A DNA stretch of 64,000 nt, from assembly GCA_045531205.1 (NCBI GenBank), contig JAZSDN010000052.1, positions 23,268-87,267 on the forward strand, read 5' to 3'. This DNA is from JAZNQL01 sp045531205. GTDB taxonomy: Bacteria; Bacillota; Clostridia; UMGS1883; UMGS1540. The notes under the pieces were generated by a model. That model saw nothing but the letters and a program-made list of their open reading frames with translations. It had not been told where the DNA came from and did not search any database. The translations under genes were made by a program, and so were the position numbers. Below, in pieces: positions 52,935 through 60,336 of this stretch (positions are counted from its first letter, which is position 1; the number at the start of each line of letters is the position of its first letter).

Positions 52935-53795
52935 ATGGATAAAAATTTACTTTCGCCATATATTCGTTTAGCTATAAATTCTGTTATTTCGCCTCCTTGC
53001 ACAATAAACAAAAGAATTCTTTACGATTATGAAATTATTTTTGTTAAAGACGGCAAGTGTAGAATAAACATTAACGGCAAAGACTTTATATGCAAACAGA
53101 ATAATGTTGTTTTTTTAAGGCCCGGGATACCTCACAGTTTTCATATTGAAACAGAAAGTTTTGTTCAGCCCCACATTCATTTTGATGCTGCTTATTCAAA
53201 AAACAGCGTTAAAACCCCTATTTCATTCAAAACTAAGGAAAATATGAACGATGAAGAAAAGTCTCTTATTCAGCCGGATATTTTTTCGGATGTAGATATC
53301 CCATATGTGTTTACTCCCGTAAATCTTTCTGCTTTTCAGAAATGCTTTTTTGATATAATAAACACATACGCACAAAACAAAGATATTTCGGTTGAATTAA
53401 AGTACAAAATGCTTAAGCTTTTAAATATTATAATTTCACAGTTTGAGCAGGACGAAAGTCATTTTGCCTCAAATATATTCTTTTATATAAAAAGCTATAT
53501 AGACCAGAATTATCAGGAAATAATAACCCTTGATTTCCTTTCGGATATGTTTCATATAAACAAATTCACTCTTATGCGGAATTTTAAAAATCTTTTTGGG
53601 ATAAATGTTATAAAATATTATAACAACAGACGAGCCAAAAGTGCAGAATATATGCTTGAGTTTACTAATTTATCAGTACGAGAAATTGGTGAAAGTCTTT
53701 CTTTTTCGGATGCATATTCATTCAGCAGATTTTTTAAGTCCTGCAAAGGTATTTCGCCCAAAAATTACAGGGATAACTTAAAAAACCTCTGTTAA
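52935..53795 (+). CDS. AraC-family transcriptional regulator
   Basis: 286 residues. Cupin sensor with FVKDGKCRININGKDFICKQ (about 36-55) and VVFLRPGIPHSFHIE; two helix-turn-helix motifs at about 190-285, with LSDMFHINKFTLMRNFKNLFG and IGESLSFSDAYSFSRFFK. GGGAGG precedes the ATG. It is divergent from the GH172-type gene and likely activates it in response to a sugar. A strong terminator overlaps its stop codon. Confidence 0.88.
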   Translation: MDKNLLSPYIRLAINSVISPPCTINKRILYDYEIIFVKDGKCRININGKDFICKQNNVVFLRPGIPHSFHIETESFVQPHIHFDAAYSKNSVKTPISFKTKENMNDEEKSLIQPDIFSDVDIPYVFTPVNLSAFQKCFFDIINTYAQNKDISVELKYKMLKLLNIIISQFEQDESHFASNIFFYIKSYIDQNYQEIITLDFLSDMFHINKFTLMRNFKNLFGINVIKYYNNRRAKSAEYMLEFTNLSVREIGESLSFSDAYSFSRFFKSCKGISPKNYRDNLKNLC

Positions 53796-53820
53796 GCAAA
53801 TGCTTAACAGAGGTTTTTTT
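53780..53820. terminator. Strong bidirectional terminator
   Basis: AAAAAACCTCTGTTAAGCA / TGCTTAACAGAGGTTTTTTT, about 19 bp of perfect stem with a 2-base loop, overlapping the AraC stop codon and facing the decarboxylase genes on the other strand. Confidence 0.93.
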
Positions 53821-53824
53821 ACTT

Positions 53825-53944
53825 TTATTTTGAAAACTTTGTGAACAGATAAACTATCAGAGCTATTGCCACCATTACTATAAATATACCAAGCATTCCC
53901 TGCCACATAAGCTGTAGTGAAGCTGCTAAATTAAAATAATTCAT
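53825..53944 (-). CDS. OadG-related small membrane subunit (39 residues)
   Basis: 39 residues, MNYFNLAASLQLMWQGMLGI then a hydrophobic run ending in TKFSK, one membrane helix. The ATG at 53944 has AGGAGG 8 bases upstream. It lies 15 bases downstream of the decarboxylase beta-subunit gene on the same strand, where gamma-type (OadG) subunits stabilise the beta subunit in Na+-pumping decarboxylases. The very short length and MLGIFIVM pattern match a known small OadG-related family. Confidence 0.8.
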   Translation of the reverse strand: MNYFNLAASLQLMWQGMLGIFIVMVAIALIVYLFTKFSK

Positions 53945-53959
53945 TCTATTAACCTCCTA

Positions 53960-55099
53960 TTATTTTATAAGCTGCGGAAGCAGATTTAAAATCATACCGC
54001 CTGCCAGAACTGATGCTATCTGACCTGAAACGTTTGCTCCTACAGCGTGCATAAGAAGGAAGTTCTGATTGTCGGCTTCCTGTCCAAGTTTTTGAATTAC
54101 GCGGGCAGACATTGGGAATGCTGAAATTCCTGCTGCTCCAACCATTGGATTGATTTTTTTCTTTGAGAAAAGATTTAAGAATTTTGCAAAGAACACACCT
54201 GCAATGCTATCGAACACAAAGGCTACAAGACCAAGTCCCATAATAAGAAGTGTGTTTATATTTACAAACTCTTCGGCTACCATACTGAACGAAATTGTTA
54301 TACCAAGCAAAAGTGTAACAAGGTTTGCCAAAACATTTTGTGCTGATTCTGAAAGTGTATTTAATACTCCGCACTCTCTTAAGAGGTTACCAAACATTAA
54401 AAATCCTACCAGCGAAACAGATGTAGGTGCTATAAAGCCTGCTATAAATGTTACTATTATAGGGAATGCTATTCTTAAGAATTTAGAAACATTCGCAGGG
54501 TTATATTCCATTTTTATCTGACGTTCTTTTTTAGTTGTAACAGCTTTTATTGCTGCAGGCTGTATTATGGGAACAAGTGCCATATACGAGTATGCCGCAA
54601 CAGCTATAGGCCCTACATAGTTTGATTTTAATACTTGCGAAACAAGGATTGAGGTAGGTCCGTCAGCTGCACCGATAATACCTATGGAAGCTGCGTCTTT
54701 TAAATCAAATCCAAGCATAACTGCAAGTACTACTACAAAGAATATACCAAACTGTGCTGCTGCACCAAAAAGAAACATTTTGGGGTTTGAAAGCAAGGGG
54801 CCAAAATCTATCATAGCGCCTATTCCTATAAACAAGAGAAGAGGCATTGCTTCTGAAACACCTATCCCTATTTCATAAAGCCATTCAATAATACCATGTA
54901 CTTCGCCTATTCCTTCGATTGTTTGATTCAATACTCCCGAAAAAGGAAGGTTTACAAGTATTGCACCAAAACCCATGGGAAGAAGCAACGAAGGTTCATA
55001 ATTTTTTTGTATTGCAAGGTAGATTAAAGCTAACCCTACAAGATACATTACTCCTTGCTGCCAGGTAACCGCCCGAAAGCCATCCAATAAAAACTCCAT
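53960..55099 (-). CDS. Sodium ion-translocating decarboxylase beta subunit (OadB/GcdB/MmdB family)
   Basis: 379 residues, about ten hydrophobic segments. Typical text: LLFIGIGAMIDFGPLLSNP, ASIGIIGAADGPTSI (about 137-151, Na+ site region) and MVGAAGISAFPMSARV. The beta subunit decarboxylates carboxybiotin and exports Na+. No alpha (carboxyltransferase) or biotin carrier gene is next to it in this window; only the small OadG-like gene follows. Substrate (oxaloacetate, methylmalonyl-CoA or glutaconyl-CoA) therefore cannot be read here. Confidence 0.92.
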   Translation of the reverse strand: MEFLLDGFRAVTWQQGVMYLVGLALIYLAIQKNYEPSLLLPMGFGAILVNLPFSGVLNQTIEGIGEVHGIIEWLYEIGIGVSEAMPLLLFIGIGAMIDFGPLLSNPKMFLFGAAAQFGIFFVVVLAVMLGFDLKDAASIGIIGAADGPTSILVSQVLKSNYVGPIAVAAYSYMALVPIIQPAAIKAVTTKKERQIKMEYNPANVSKFLRIAFPIIVTFIAGFIAPTSVSLVGFLMFGNLLRECGVLNTLSESAQNVLANLVTLLLGITISFSMVAEEFVNINTLLIMGLGLVAFVFDSIAGVFFAKFLNLFSKKKINPMVGAAGISAFPMSARVIQKLGQEADNQNFLLMHAVGANVSGQIASVLAGGMILNLLPQLIK

Positions 55100-55126
55100 A
55101 ATTTTTTGTCCTTTCTGTTTTTTATT

Positions 55127-55660
55127 TTAAAATTTAAATATTATTCCCACAATAGCCGAAAGAGCTATAAAAATTATTGGGTGCCATTTTAATTTTCTTG
55201 TTACAAAAAGAAGTACTGCTGCAAGTATTGCACTCTGCCACAGAAAAATGTTTGTGTTTTGAGTAAAAAAGGCTATTTTGCAAACTCCAAGGCCCGCTAC
55301 CGCAATAAGTGCACAAGAGGCTGCACGCAAGCCGTAAAATACGTTTTTTACAATTTGGTTTTCTTTAAATTTATCTAAAAATGTTGATATAATAAGTATA
55401 ATAAGTAACGAGGGCAAAATAAGTCCAAGTGTTGCTATTATTGCGCCTATGACACTATCGTTTATAAAACCAACATAGGTTGCCATATTTACACCAAGAG
55501 GACCCGGTGTTGATTCTGATACAGCTATGAGATTTGATATATCGGAAACTGTAATCCAATCATATTTTTCTGCCATTTCGTACAAAAACGGTAGTGTTGC
55601 AAGGCCTCCGCCTACTGCTAAAAGCCCAGTTTTAAAAAAGGAGATAAACAGCTCAAACAT
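55127..55660 (-). CDS. CHR-family (chromate transporter-like) half protein, second subunit
   Basis: 177 residues from the ATG at 55660, 7 bases after AAAGGAG; a TTG further up belongs to that site. Five or six hydrophobic segments with FKTGLLAVGGGLATLPFLYEMAEK and STPGPLGVNMATYVGF, the Chromate_transp halves pattern. It overlaps its partner half gene by 8 bases. Half-length CHR proteins work as pairs; the transported ion has rarely been proved and need not be chromate. Controlled by the riboswitch at 56253-56357. Confidence 0.9.
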   Translation of the reverse strand: MFELFISFFKTGLLAVGGGLATLPFLYEMAEKYDWITVSDISNLIAVSESTPGPLGVNMATYVGFINDSVIGAIIATLGLILPSLLIILIISTFLDKFKENQIVKNVFYGLRAASCALIAVAGLGVCKIAFFTQNTNIFLWQSAILAAVLLFVTRKLKWHPIIFIALSAIVGIIFKF

Positions 55661-56204
55661 TATTTTTCTCCTTTCCCGCAAGGCGTTTTATTACATATCC
55701 TGCAAAACCTGCCCCAAGCACAAGATATGCTGACGAAACATTAAAGAGAAGCGATAAAATCAGTACAACAGCAAATATAAGTACACTCCATTTATCAACA
55801 AGTGCACTTTTTGAAAGCTTTAAGACAGAATTAAATATAAGCACACAAACACATACTCTTATTCCTGCCAATGCGTGCTGTACATAAGAAATTTCTGCAA
55901 AATTTGAAATAAAGGCAGCTATAATACTTACAATTACAACAGACGGAAAAACAACCCCGAGTGTTGCAAAAATACCGCCCAGAATTCCTTTTTGTTTTTT
56001 TCCTATAAAAGTAGCGGTATTTACTGCTATAACTCCTGGTGTACACTGACCTATGGCAAAATAGTCCATAAGCTCATCCTCTGTTGCCCAAGAATGTTTT
56101 TCTACAATATCTCTTTGAAGTATGGGGAGCATTGCATATCCCCCACCGAATGTTACTGCACCTATTTTTGCAAACGCAAAAAACAGCTTTAAAAGTGTTT
56201 TCAT
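55653..56204 (-). CDS. CHR-family (chromate transporter-like) half protein, first subunit
   Basis: 183 residues. FAKIGAVTFGGGYAMLPILQ and GQCTPGVIAVNTATFIG are the family motifs, followed by five membrane segments. GAGGTA lies 8 bases before the ATG. First gene of a two-gene operon behind a yybP-ykoY-type riboswitch and its terminator. The two halves are homologous but opposite in charge distribution, as expected for an antiparallel pair. Confidence 0.9.
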   Translation of the reverse strand: MKTLLKLFFAFAKIGAVTFGGGYAMLPILQRDIVEKHSWATEDELMDYFAIGQCTPGVIAVNTATFIGKKQKGILGGIFATLGVVFPSVVIVSIIAAFISNFAEISYVQHALAGIRVCVCVLIFNSVLKLSKSALVDKWSVLIFAVVLILSLLFNVSSAYLVLGAGFAGYVIKRLAGKEKNNV

Positions 56205-56224
56205 TTAAAATACCTCATTATCTA

Positions 56225-56263
56225 AAAAAGACTTTTATTGTGCCTAAAACACAATAAAAGTCT
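56225..56263 (-). terminator. Riboswitch-controlled terminator
   Basis: AGACTTTTATTGTG / CACAATAAAAGTCT, 14 bp perfect, 7-base loop, followed by a U run on the minus strand. Its left arm contains the 3' strand of the aptamer P1 stem, so aptamer and terminator are mutually exclusive. Confidence 0.9.
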
Positions 56264-56357
56264 CATTACACCTAATATAAGTGCTGTGCTGCGATTTCAA
56301 AAGAAATGTACTGACGCAAACACAGACGGGAAACCCGCAAATTACTCCCTTTTATTC
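56253..56357 (-). ncRNA. yybP-ykoY-type (Mn2+-sensing) riboswitch aptamer
   Basis: Read on the minus strand: P1 5' strand AATAAAAG (56356-56349) followed by the hallmark AAGGGAGTA; P2 hairpin CGGG-TTT-CCCG; P3 CTGTG...CACAG containing the internal loop CGTCAGTAC and cap ATTTC-TTTT-GAAAT; P4 CACTTA-TAT-TAGGTG; then GAGACTTTTATT, which closes P1. Order, junction and loop sequences match the yybP-ykoY family, with GGGAGTA in place of the usual GGGGAGTA. P1 shares bases with the following terminator, so ligand binding should turn the CHR operon on. Confidence 0.85.
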
Positions 56358-56522
56358 TTAAATATGGTAACACATTTTGGAAATATTGTCAATATTTTTT
56401 TATTCTTTTGCGATATTATATGTGCCTTTTTTAAGATAATAGCATATTTTCTTTTATATCTTTACAAAACTTATGACAATATGATAAAATATATTTACAA
56501 AAATTATATTGGAGATATTTTT

Positions 56523-56975
56523 ATGGATCACAAAAGCTTAGCTAAAGAATTATTCATTTCGGGTTTAAACTGTGCACAAGCTGTTTTTTGTGCTTTTTGC
56601 GACAAGACAGGTATGGATATTGATGTTGCAAAAAAGCTTTCGTCTTCTTTTGGCGGAGGTATGGGAAGAATGAGAGAGGTTTGCGGTGCTGTAAGCGGAA
56701 TGTTTATGGTTGCGGGATGTTTGTACGGATATTCAGACACACTTGATACATCGGCTAAAGCTGAACATTACGCACTTATACGGCTTATGGCAGAAAAGTT
56801 TAAGGAACAAACAGGTTCTATTATTTGCCGTGAGCTTCTTGGAACTACGGAAATTGGCGGTACTCCTGAAAAAAGAACTGCTGAATATTACAAAAAACGT
56901 CCCTGTGCCGAGCTTGTTGAAATTTGTGCAGGTATTATGGACGAAGTAATCAAAGAAAAAGAAAACAAACAGTAA
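56523..56975 (+). CDS. C_GCAxxG_C_C family redox-type protein
   Basis: 150 residues from the ATG at 56523, 7 bases after GGAGATA. The pattern FISGLNCAQAVFCAF, then EVCGAVSGMFMVAGCLYG, ICRELLG and CAELVEICAGIMDEV gives the conserved Cys series of this family, which is predicted to bind a metal or redox centre and has no proven function. It is common in anaerobes. It is divergent from the riboswitch-controlled CHR operon. Confidence 0.87.
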   Translation: MDHKSLAKELFISGLNCAQAVFCAFCDKTGMDIDVAKKLSSSFGGGMGRMREVCGAVSGMFMVAGCLYGYSDTLDTSAKAEHYALIRLMAEKFKEQTGSIICRELLGTTEIGGTPEKRTAEYYKKRPCAELVEICAGIMDEVIKEKENKQ

Positions 56976-57029
56976 CAAAAATGTGCCTTCCGAATAAAAT
57001 GTAACAAAAGCTTTCGGGAGGTGCTTTTT

Positions 57030-57176
57030 TTGTGCGGTAAACGCAAAACTATTGGTGTTATTGTTTTATCTTTTGCGGTAGGGGCTCTTATTGCCGCCGT
57101 TTTGCCGCTTTGGATTTTAGCTATTGTAGAAGCTCTTATGCTTATTATTATGGGATGGTGTTTTTTTAGCTGTTAA
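57030..57176 (+). CDS. Small membrane protein of 48 residues
   Basis: 48 residues, starting with TTG at 57030 that has GGGAGG 9 bases upstream; MCGKRKTIGVIVLSF leads into a long hydrophobic stretch that could span the membrane twice and ends MGWCFFSC. No standard family is recognised. It is followed after 22 bases by the spoVM-like gene and may be cotranscribed with it. Confidence 0.55.
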   Translation: MCGKRKTIGVIVLSFAVGALIAAVLPLWILAIVEALMLIIMGWCFFSC

Positions 57177-57198
57177 TTTTTGAAAGGAGAGGTGTTTT

Positions 57199-57270
57199 AT
57201 GCGTATAAAGGTCTTTACTGCACCTGCATTTTTAAAAAAATTACTTAAAAGCATATTTAAAATGAATTAG
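57199..57270 (+). CDS. spoVM: SpoVM-like micropeptide (23 residues)
   Basis: The 24-codon frame starts with ATG at 57199, 4 bases after GGAGAGGTG, and reads MRIKVFTAPAFLKKLL followed by KSIFKMN. It aligns without gaps to SpoVM of Bacillus: Pro9, Phe11 and Leu12 are at identical positions, and an amphipathic helix with lysines follows. SpoVM marks the curved outer forespore membrane for coat assembly. Its size is far below usual gene-calling limits. The rest of the coat machinery is not in this window. Confidence 0.75.
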   Translation: MRIKVFTAPAFLKKLLKSIFKMN

Positions 57271-57309
57271 TCTGTAACAAAATCTTAATAAAATCTTTTT
57301 TAAAATCTA

Positions 57310-57338
57310 TTGAAAAAAATATAAATTAGGTGTATATT
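57310..57338 (+). promoter_or_regulatory. Promoter of ireB
   Basis: TTGAAA (57310-57315), 17 bases, TATATT (57333-57338); the ireB start codon is 32 bases downstream. Confidence 0.65.
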
Positions 57339-57370
57339 TATTACATAAAGATAAATGGTAGGTGATTATT

Positions 57371-57628
57371 ATGGATTTAAACTTTAATGATAACACAGTA
57401 AAATTTCAAATTCCGGTAGAAAAGAAACCCCGTGTTTGCGATGTTATAGCCGAGGTTTATAAGGCTTTATCCGAAAAAGGATATGACCCTGTAAATCAAA
57501 TTGTAGGCTATATTATTTCGGGCGACCCGACTTATATCACAAGCCATAATAATGCCCGCAGTTTGATAAACAGAGTTGAAAGAGATGAAATTATTGAGTT
57601 TCTTTTAAAAAATTATATTGAAAAATAA
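57371..57628 (+). CDS. ireB: IreB-family regulatory phosphoprotein (UPF0297)
   Basis: 85 residues from the ATG at 57371 after TAGGTG. MDLNFNDNTVKFQIP, DVIAEVYKALSEKGYDPVNQIVGYI and SGDPTYITSHNNARSLI (positions about 15-75) are the family text. IreB is a substrate of the Ser/Thr kinase IreK in enterococci and affects cephalosporin resistance; in Clostridia the gene usually stands before ruvX, which is not present here. A terminator follows. Confidence 0.93.
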   Translation: MDLNFNDNTVKFQIPVEKKPRVCDVIAEVYKALSEKGYDPVNQIVGYIISGDPTYITSHNNARSLINRVERDEIIEFLLKNYIEK

Positions 57629-57643
57629 AGCTTTTTAGAATTT

Positions 57644-57670
57644 AAAGCCCTCTGCATTGCAGAGGGCTTT
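57644..57670. terminator. Bidirectional terminator
   Basis: AAAGCCCTCTGC / GCAGAGGGCTTT with 3-base loop and T-rich flanks, between the convergent ireB and rarA genes. Confidence 0.9.
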
Positions 57671-57673
57671 GTT

Positions 57674-58939
57674 TTATTTCTTTTTGATTTTGCTCCAGTA
57701 TTCCTGCGTTGCCTGTTCGTTTTTATTGTTTCCTGCAACGTAATATTTTTTGTTCTTTATTGCATCAGGAAGGTACTGTTGCTGCACATAATTATTGGGA
57801 TATGAGTGAGGATACTTATATTCTATACCTCTTCCCAATTTTTCTGCACCAGAGTAATGTGCATCCTTTAAATGAAGCGGTACATCGCCTGTATAGCCGT
57901 TGCGTATATCTTCCATAGCGGCATCTATTGCATTTATTACTGAATTTGATTTTGGTGCGTTTGCCAAAAGCAAAACTGCTTCTGTTAATGGAAGGCGTGC
58001 TTCCGGAAGTCCAAGCTCGAAGGCTGCATCGGTACATGCTTTTACAATGCTTATAGCCTGCGGATATGCAAGCCCTATATCTTCTGCTGCAATAACAAGC
58101 ATTCTTCGTATAGGAGTTTTTATATCCCCTGCTTCAAGCATACGTGCAAGATAATGTACTGCGGCATCAGGGTCGCTTCCTCGAATGGATTTTTGAAAAG
58201 CACTGGCAAGGTCATAATAGCTATCGCCGTCTTTATCGCTTCTCATTGCACGGTTTGCTGTGCATTGCATAATTGAATCTATGCTTACACAAAGCTCGCC
58301 TTTTTCATTTGGGATGGTACTTAAAACGGCTGTTTCCAGCGTATTTATAGCTTTTCTTACATCTCCTGCAGAGCAGTCACATATATACTGTGCACATTCT
58401 TCTGAAAGAAAAACATTTAATCCTTCTTCTTTTAAAATATCCGCCGCACGGATTACCGCTTTTACCTGTTCTTTTGGCGAAATTTCACGAAATTCAAACA
58501 CTACGCTTCGTGACAGTATTGCGTTATAGATATAAAAATATGGGTTTTCGGTTGTGCTGGCAATAAGCGTTATCCTGCCGTTTTCGATAAACTCCAAAAG
58601 TGCTTGTTGCTGTTTTTTATTGAAGTTCTGTATTTCATCAAGGTACAGAATAACACCATTTTCATTTCCAAAACCTTCAAGGTCTGACACTATACTTTTT
58701 ATATCCGAAACTGAGGCATTTGTGGCATTAAGCTTATATATAGGCTTACCCGCCTTTGCTGCGGCAATATTTGCTACAGTTGTTTTGCCCGTACCGGAAG
58801 GACCGTAGAAAATCATATTCCCTACGTTCCCTGTTTCTATTATATTTCTCAACACTTTACCTTTTGAGAGTATATGGGTTTGTCCCACTACATCATCAAG
58901 GCTTTTTGGTCTTATTCTGTCTGCGAGCGGTGCTTTCAT
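57674..58939 (-). CDS. rarA: Replication-associated recombination ATPase RarA/MgsA
   Basis: 421 residues. Clamp-loader-type AAA: Walker A GPSGTGKTT at 46-54, Walker B ILYLDEIQNFNKKQQ, sensor STTENPYFYI; the C-terminal MgsA domain with ALASAFQKSIRGSDPDAAVHYLARML (about 220-245) is diagnostic. It acts at stalled forks with SSB. GAAGGAATAAAA precedes the ATG. It lies 12 bases behind glyA. Confidence 0.95.
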   Translation of the reverse strand: MKAPLADRIRPKSLDDVVGQTHILSKGKVLRNIIETGNVGNMIFYGPSGTGKTTVANIAAAKAGKPIYKLNATNASVSDIKSIVSDLEGFGNENGVILYLDEIQNFNKKQQQALLEFIENGRITLIASTTENPYFYIYNAILSRSVVFEFREISPKEQVKAVIRAADILKEEGLNVFLSEECAQYICDCSAGDVRKAINTLETAVLSTIPNEKGELCVSIDSIMQCTANRAMRSDKDGDSYYDLASAFQKSIRGSDPDAAVHYLARMLEAGDIKTPIRRMLVIAAEDIGLAYPQAISIVKACTDAAFELGLPEARLPLTEAVLLLANAPKSNSVINAIDAAMEDIRNGYTGDVPLHLKDAHYSGAEKLGRGIEYKYPHSYPNNYVQQQYLPDAIKNKKYYVAGNNKNEQATQEYWSKIKKK

Positions 58940-58951
58940 TTTTATTCCTTC

Positions 58952-60187
58952 TTAGTAAAGAGGATATTTGTCGCAAAGAGCCTTAACTCTTCCCCTTACC
59001 TCTTCTGCTTTATTTTCGTAATCTGAAATTGTAAGATATATAAGTTCTGCAATTTCTTTCATATCTTCTTCTTTAAAGCCTCGTGATGTAGCTGCGGGTG
59101 TTCCTATTCTTAAACCGCTTGTTACAAAGGGGCTTTGTGTATCAAAGGGAATTGCGTTTTTGTTTACTGTAATACCTACGCTGTCAAGCAGATGCTCTGC
59201 ATCTTTACCTGTTATGTTCATTGATGTTAAGTCAATAAGCATTAAATGGTTGTCAGTCCCGCCTGAAATTATGCGGAAGCCTTTTTCTGCCAGAGCCTCA
59301 CTTAATGCTTTTGCGTTTTTAATTATATTTTTCTGATATTCTTTAAATTCTTCTGACAAAGCTTCTTTAAAGCATACAGCTTTTGCTGCTATAATGTGCA
59401 TTAAAGGTCCGCCCTGTATACCGGGGAACATTGCTTTATCTATTGCTTTTGCATATTCTTCACGACACAAAATCATACCACCACGGGGGCCACGGAGAGT
59501 TTTATGTGTTGTTGTTGTTACAAAATCTGCATAAGGAACAGGATTTGGATGCAAGCCTGCTGCTACAAGTCCTGCTATATGAGCCATATCTACCATAAAA
59601 TATGCGCCCACTTCTTTTGCTATTTCGGCAAACTTTGCAAAATCTATTGTTCTGGGGTATGCACTTGCACCTGCTAAAATAAGCTTTGGCTTATGTTTTA
59701 ATGCAAGAGCGCGAATTTCTTCATAATCTATTGTTTCTGTTTCTTTTGAAACTCCGTAAGGAATTATATTAAAGTATTTGCCTGACATATTTACAGGGCT
59801 ACCGTGGCTTAAGTGTCCGCCGTGTGCAAGGCTCATACTTAAAACTGTATCGCCAGGCGAAAGCATTGCAAAAAATACACCCATATTTGCCTGTGCACCT
59901 GAATGTGGCTGAACATTTGCATGGTCTGCACCAAAAATTTCTTTTGCAGTATCTCTTGCTATATCTTCAACTATATCAACACATTCGCATCCTCCGTAAT
60001 AACGCTTTCCGGGATAACCTTCGGCATACTTATTTGTAAGAGGGCTCCCCATTGCCTCCATTACAGCAGGGCTTACAAAATTTTCTGATGCTATAAGCTC
60101 TATTTTAGACCTCTGTCTTGAAATCTCCGCTTCTATAGCATCCGCAATTTGTGCATCAACTTTTCTAACCTCATTTGTACTAAACAT
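58952..60187 (-). CDS. glyA: Serine hydroxymethyltransferase
   Basis: 411 residues. Converts serine and THF to glycine and methylene-THF, the main source of one-carbon units. PLP site TTTTHKTLRGPRGG with Lys229, Asp200 in VDMAHIAGL, and LIASENFVS near the N-terminus. GGAGAGGAG precedes the ATG. Full length and intact. Probably cotranscribed with rarA downstream. Confidence 0.97.
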   Translation of the reverse strand: MFSTNEVRKVDAQIADAIEAEISRQRSKIELIASENFVSPAVMEAMGSPLTNKYAEGYPGKRYYGGCECVDIVEDIARDTAKEIFGADHANVQPHSGAQANMGVFFAMLSPGDTVLSMSLAHGGHLSHGSPVNMSGKYFNIIPYGVSKETETIDYEEIRALALKHKPKLILAGASAYPRTIDFAKFAEIAKEVGAYFMVDMAHIAGLVAAGLHPNPVPYADFVTTTTHKTLRGPRGGMILCREEYAKAIDKAMFPGIQGGPLMHIIAAKAVCFKEALSEEFKEYQKNIIKNAKALSEALAEKGFRIISGGTDNHLMLIDLTSMNITGKDAEHLLDSVGITVNKNAIPFDTQSPFVTSGLRIGTPAATSRGFKEEDMKEIAELIYLTISDYENKAEEVRGRVKALCDKYPLY

Positions 60188-60296
60188 TTAAAATCTCCTC
60201 TCCGGTTTAAAAACATAAACCCCCAGTATATTTATTATATATATTATACATAACTTTAAGAGTCTTTTCAAGTCCTTAATACAAATTTATCTATTT

Positions 60297-60333
60297 ATAC
60301 AAAAACAGTTGCCCGTGGCAACTGTTTTTGTAT
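60297..60333 (-). terminator. Terminator after the GH78-like gene
   Basis: ATACAAAAACAGTTGCC / GGCAACTGTTTTTGTAT, 17-bp perfect stem with a 3-base loop, 4 bases beyond the gene end. Confidence 0.9.
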
Positions 60334-60336
60334 AAA

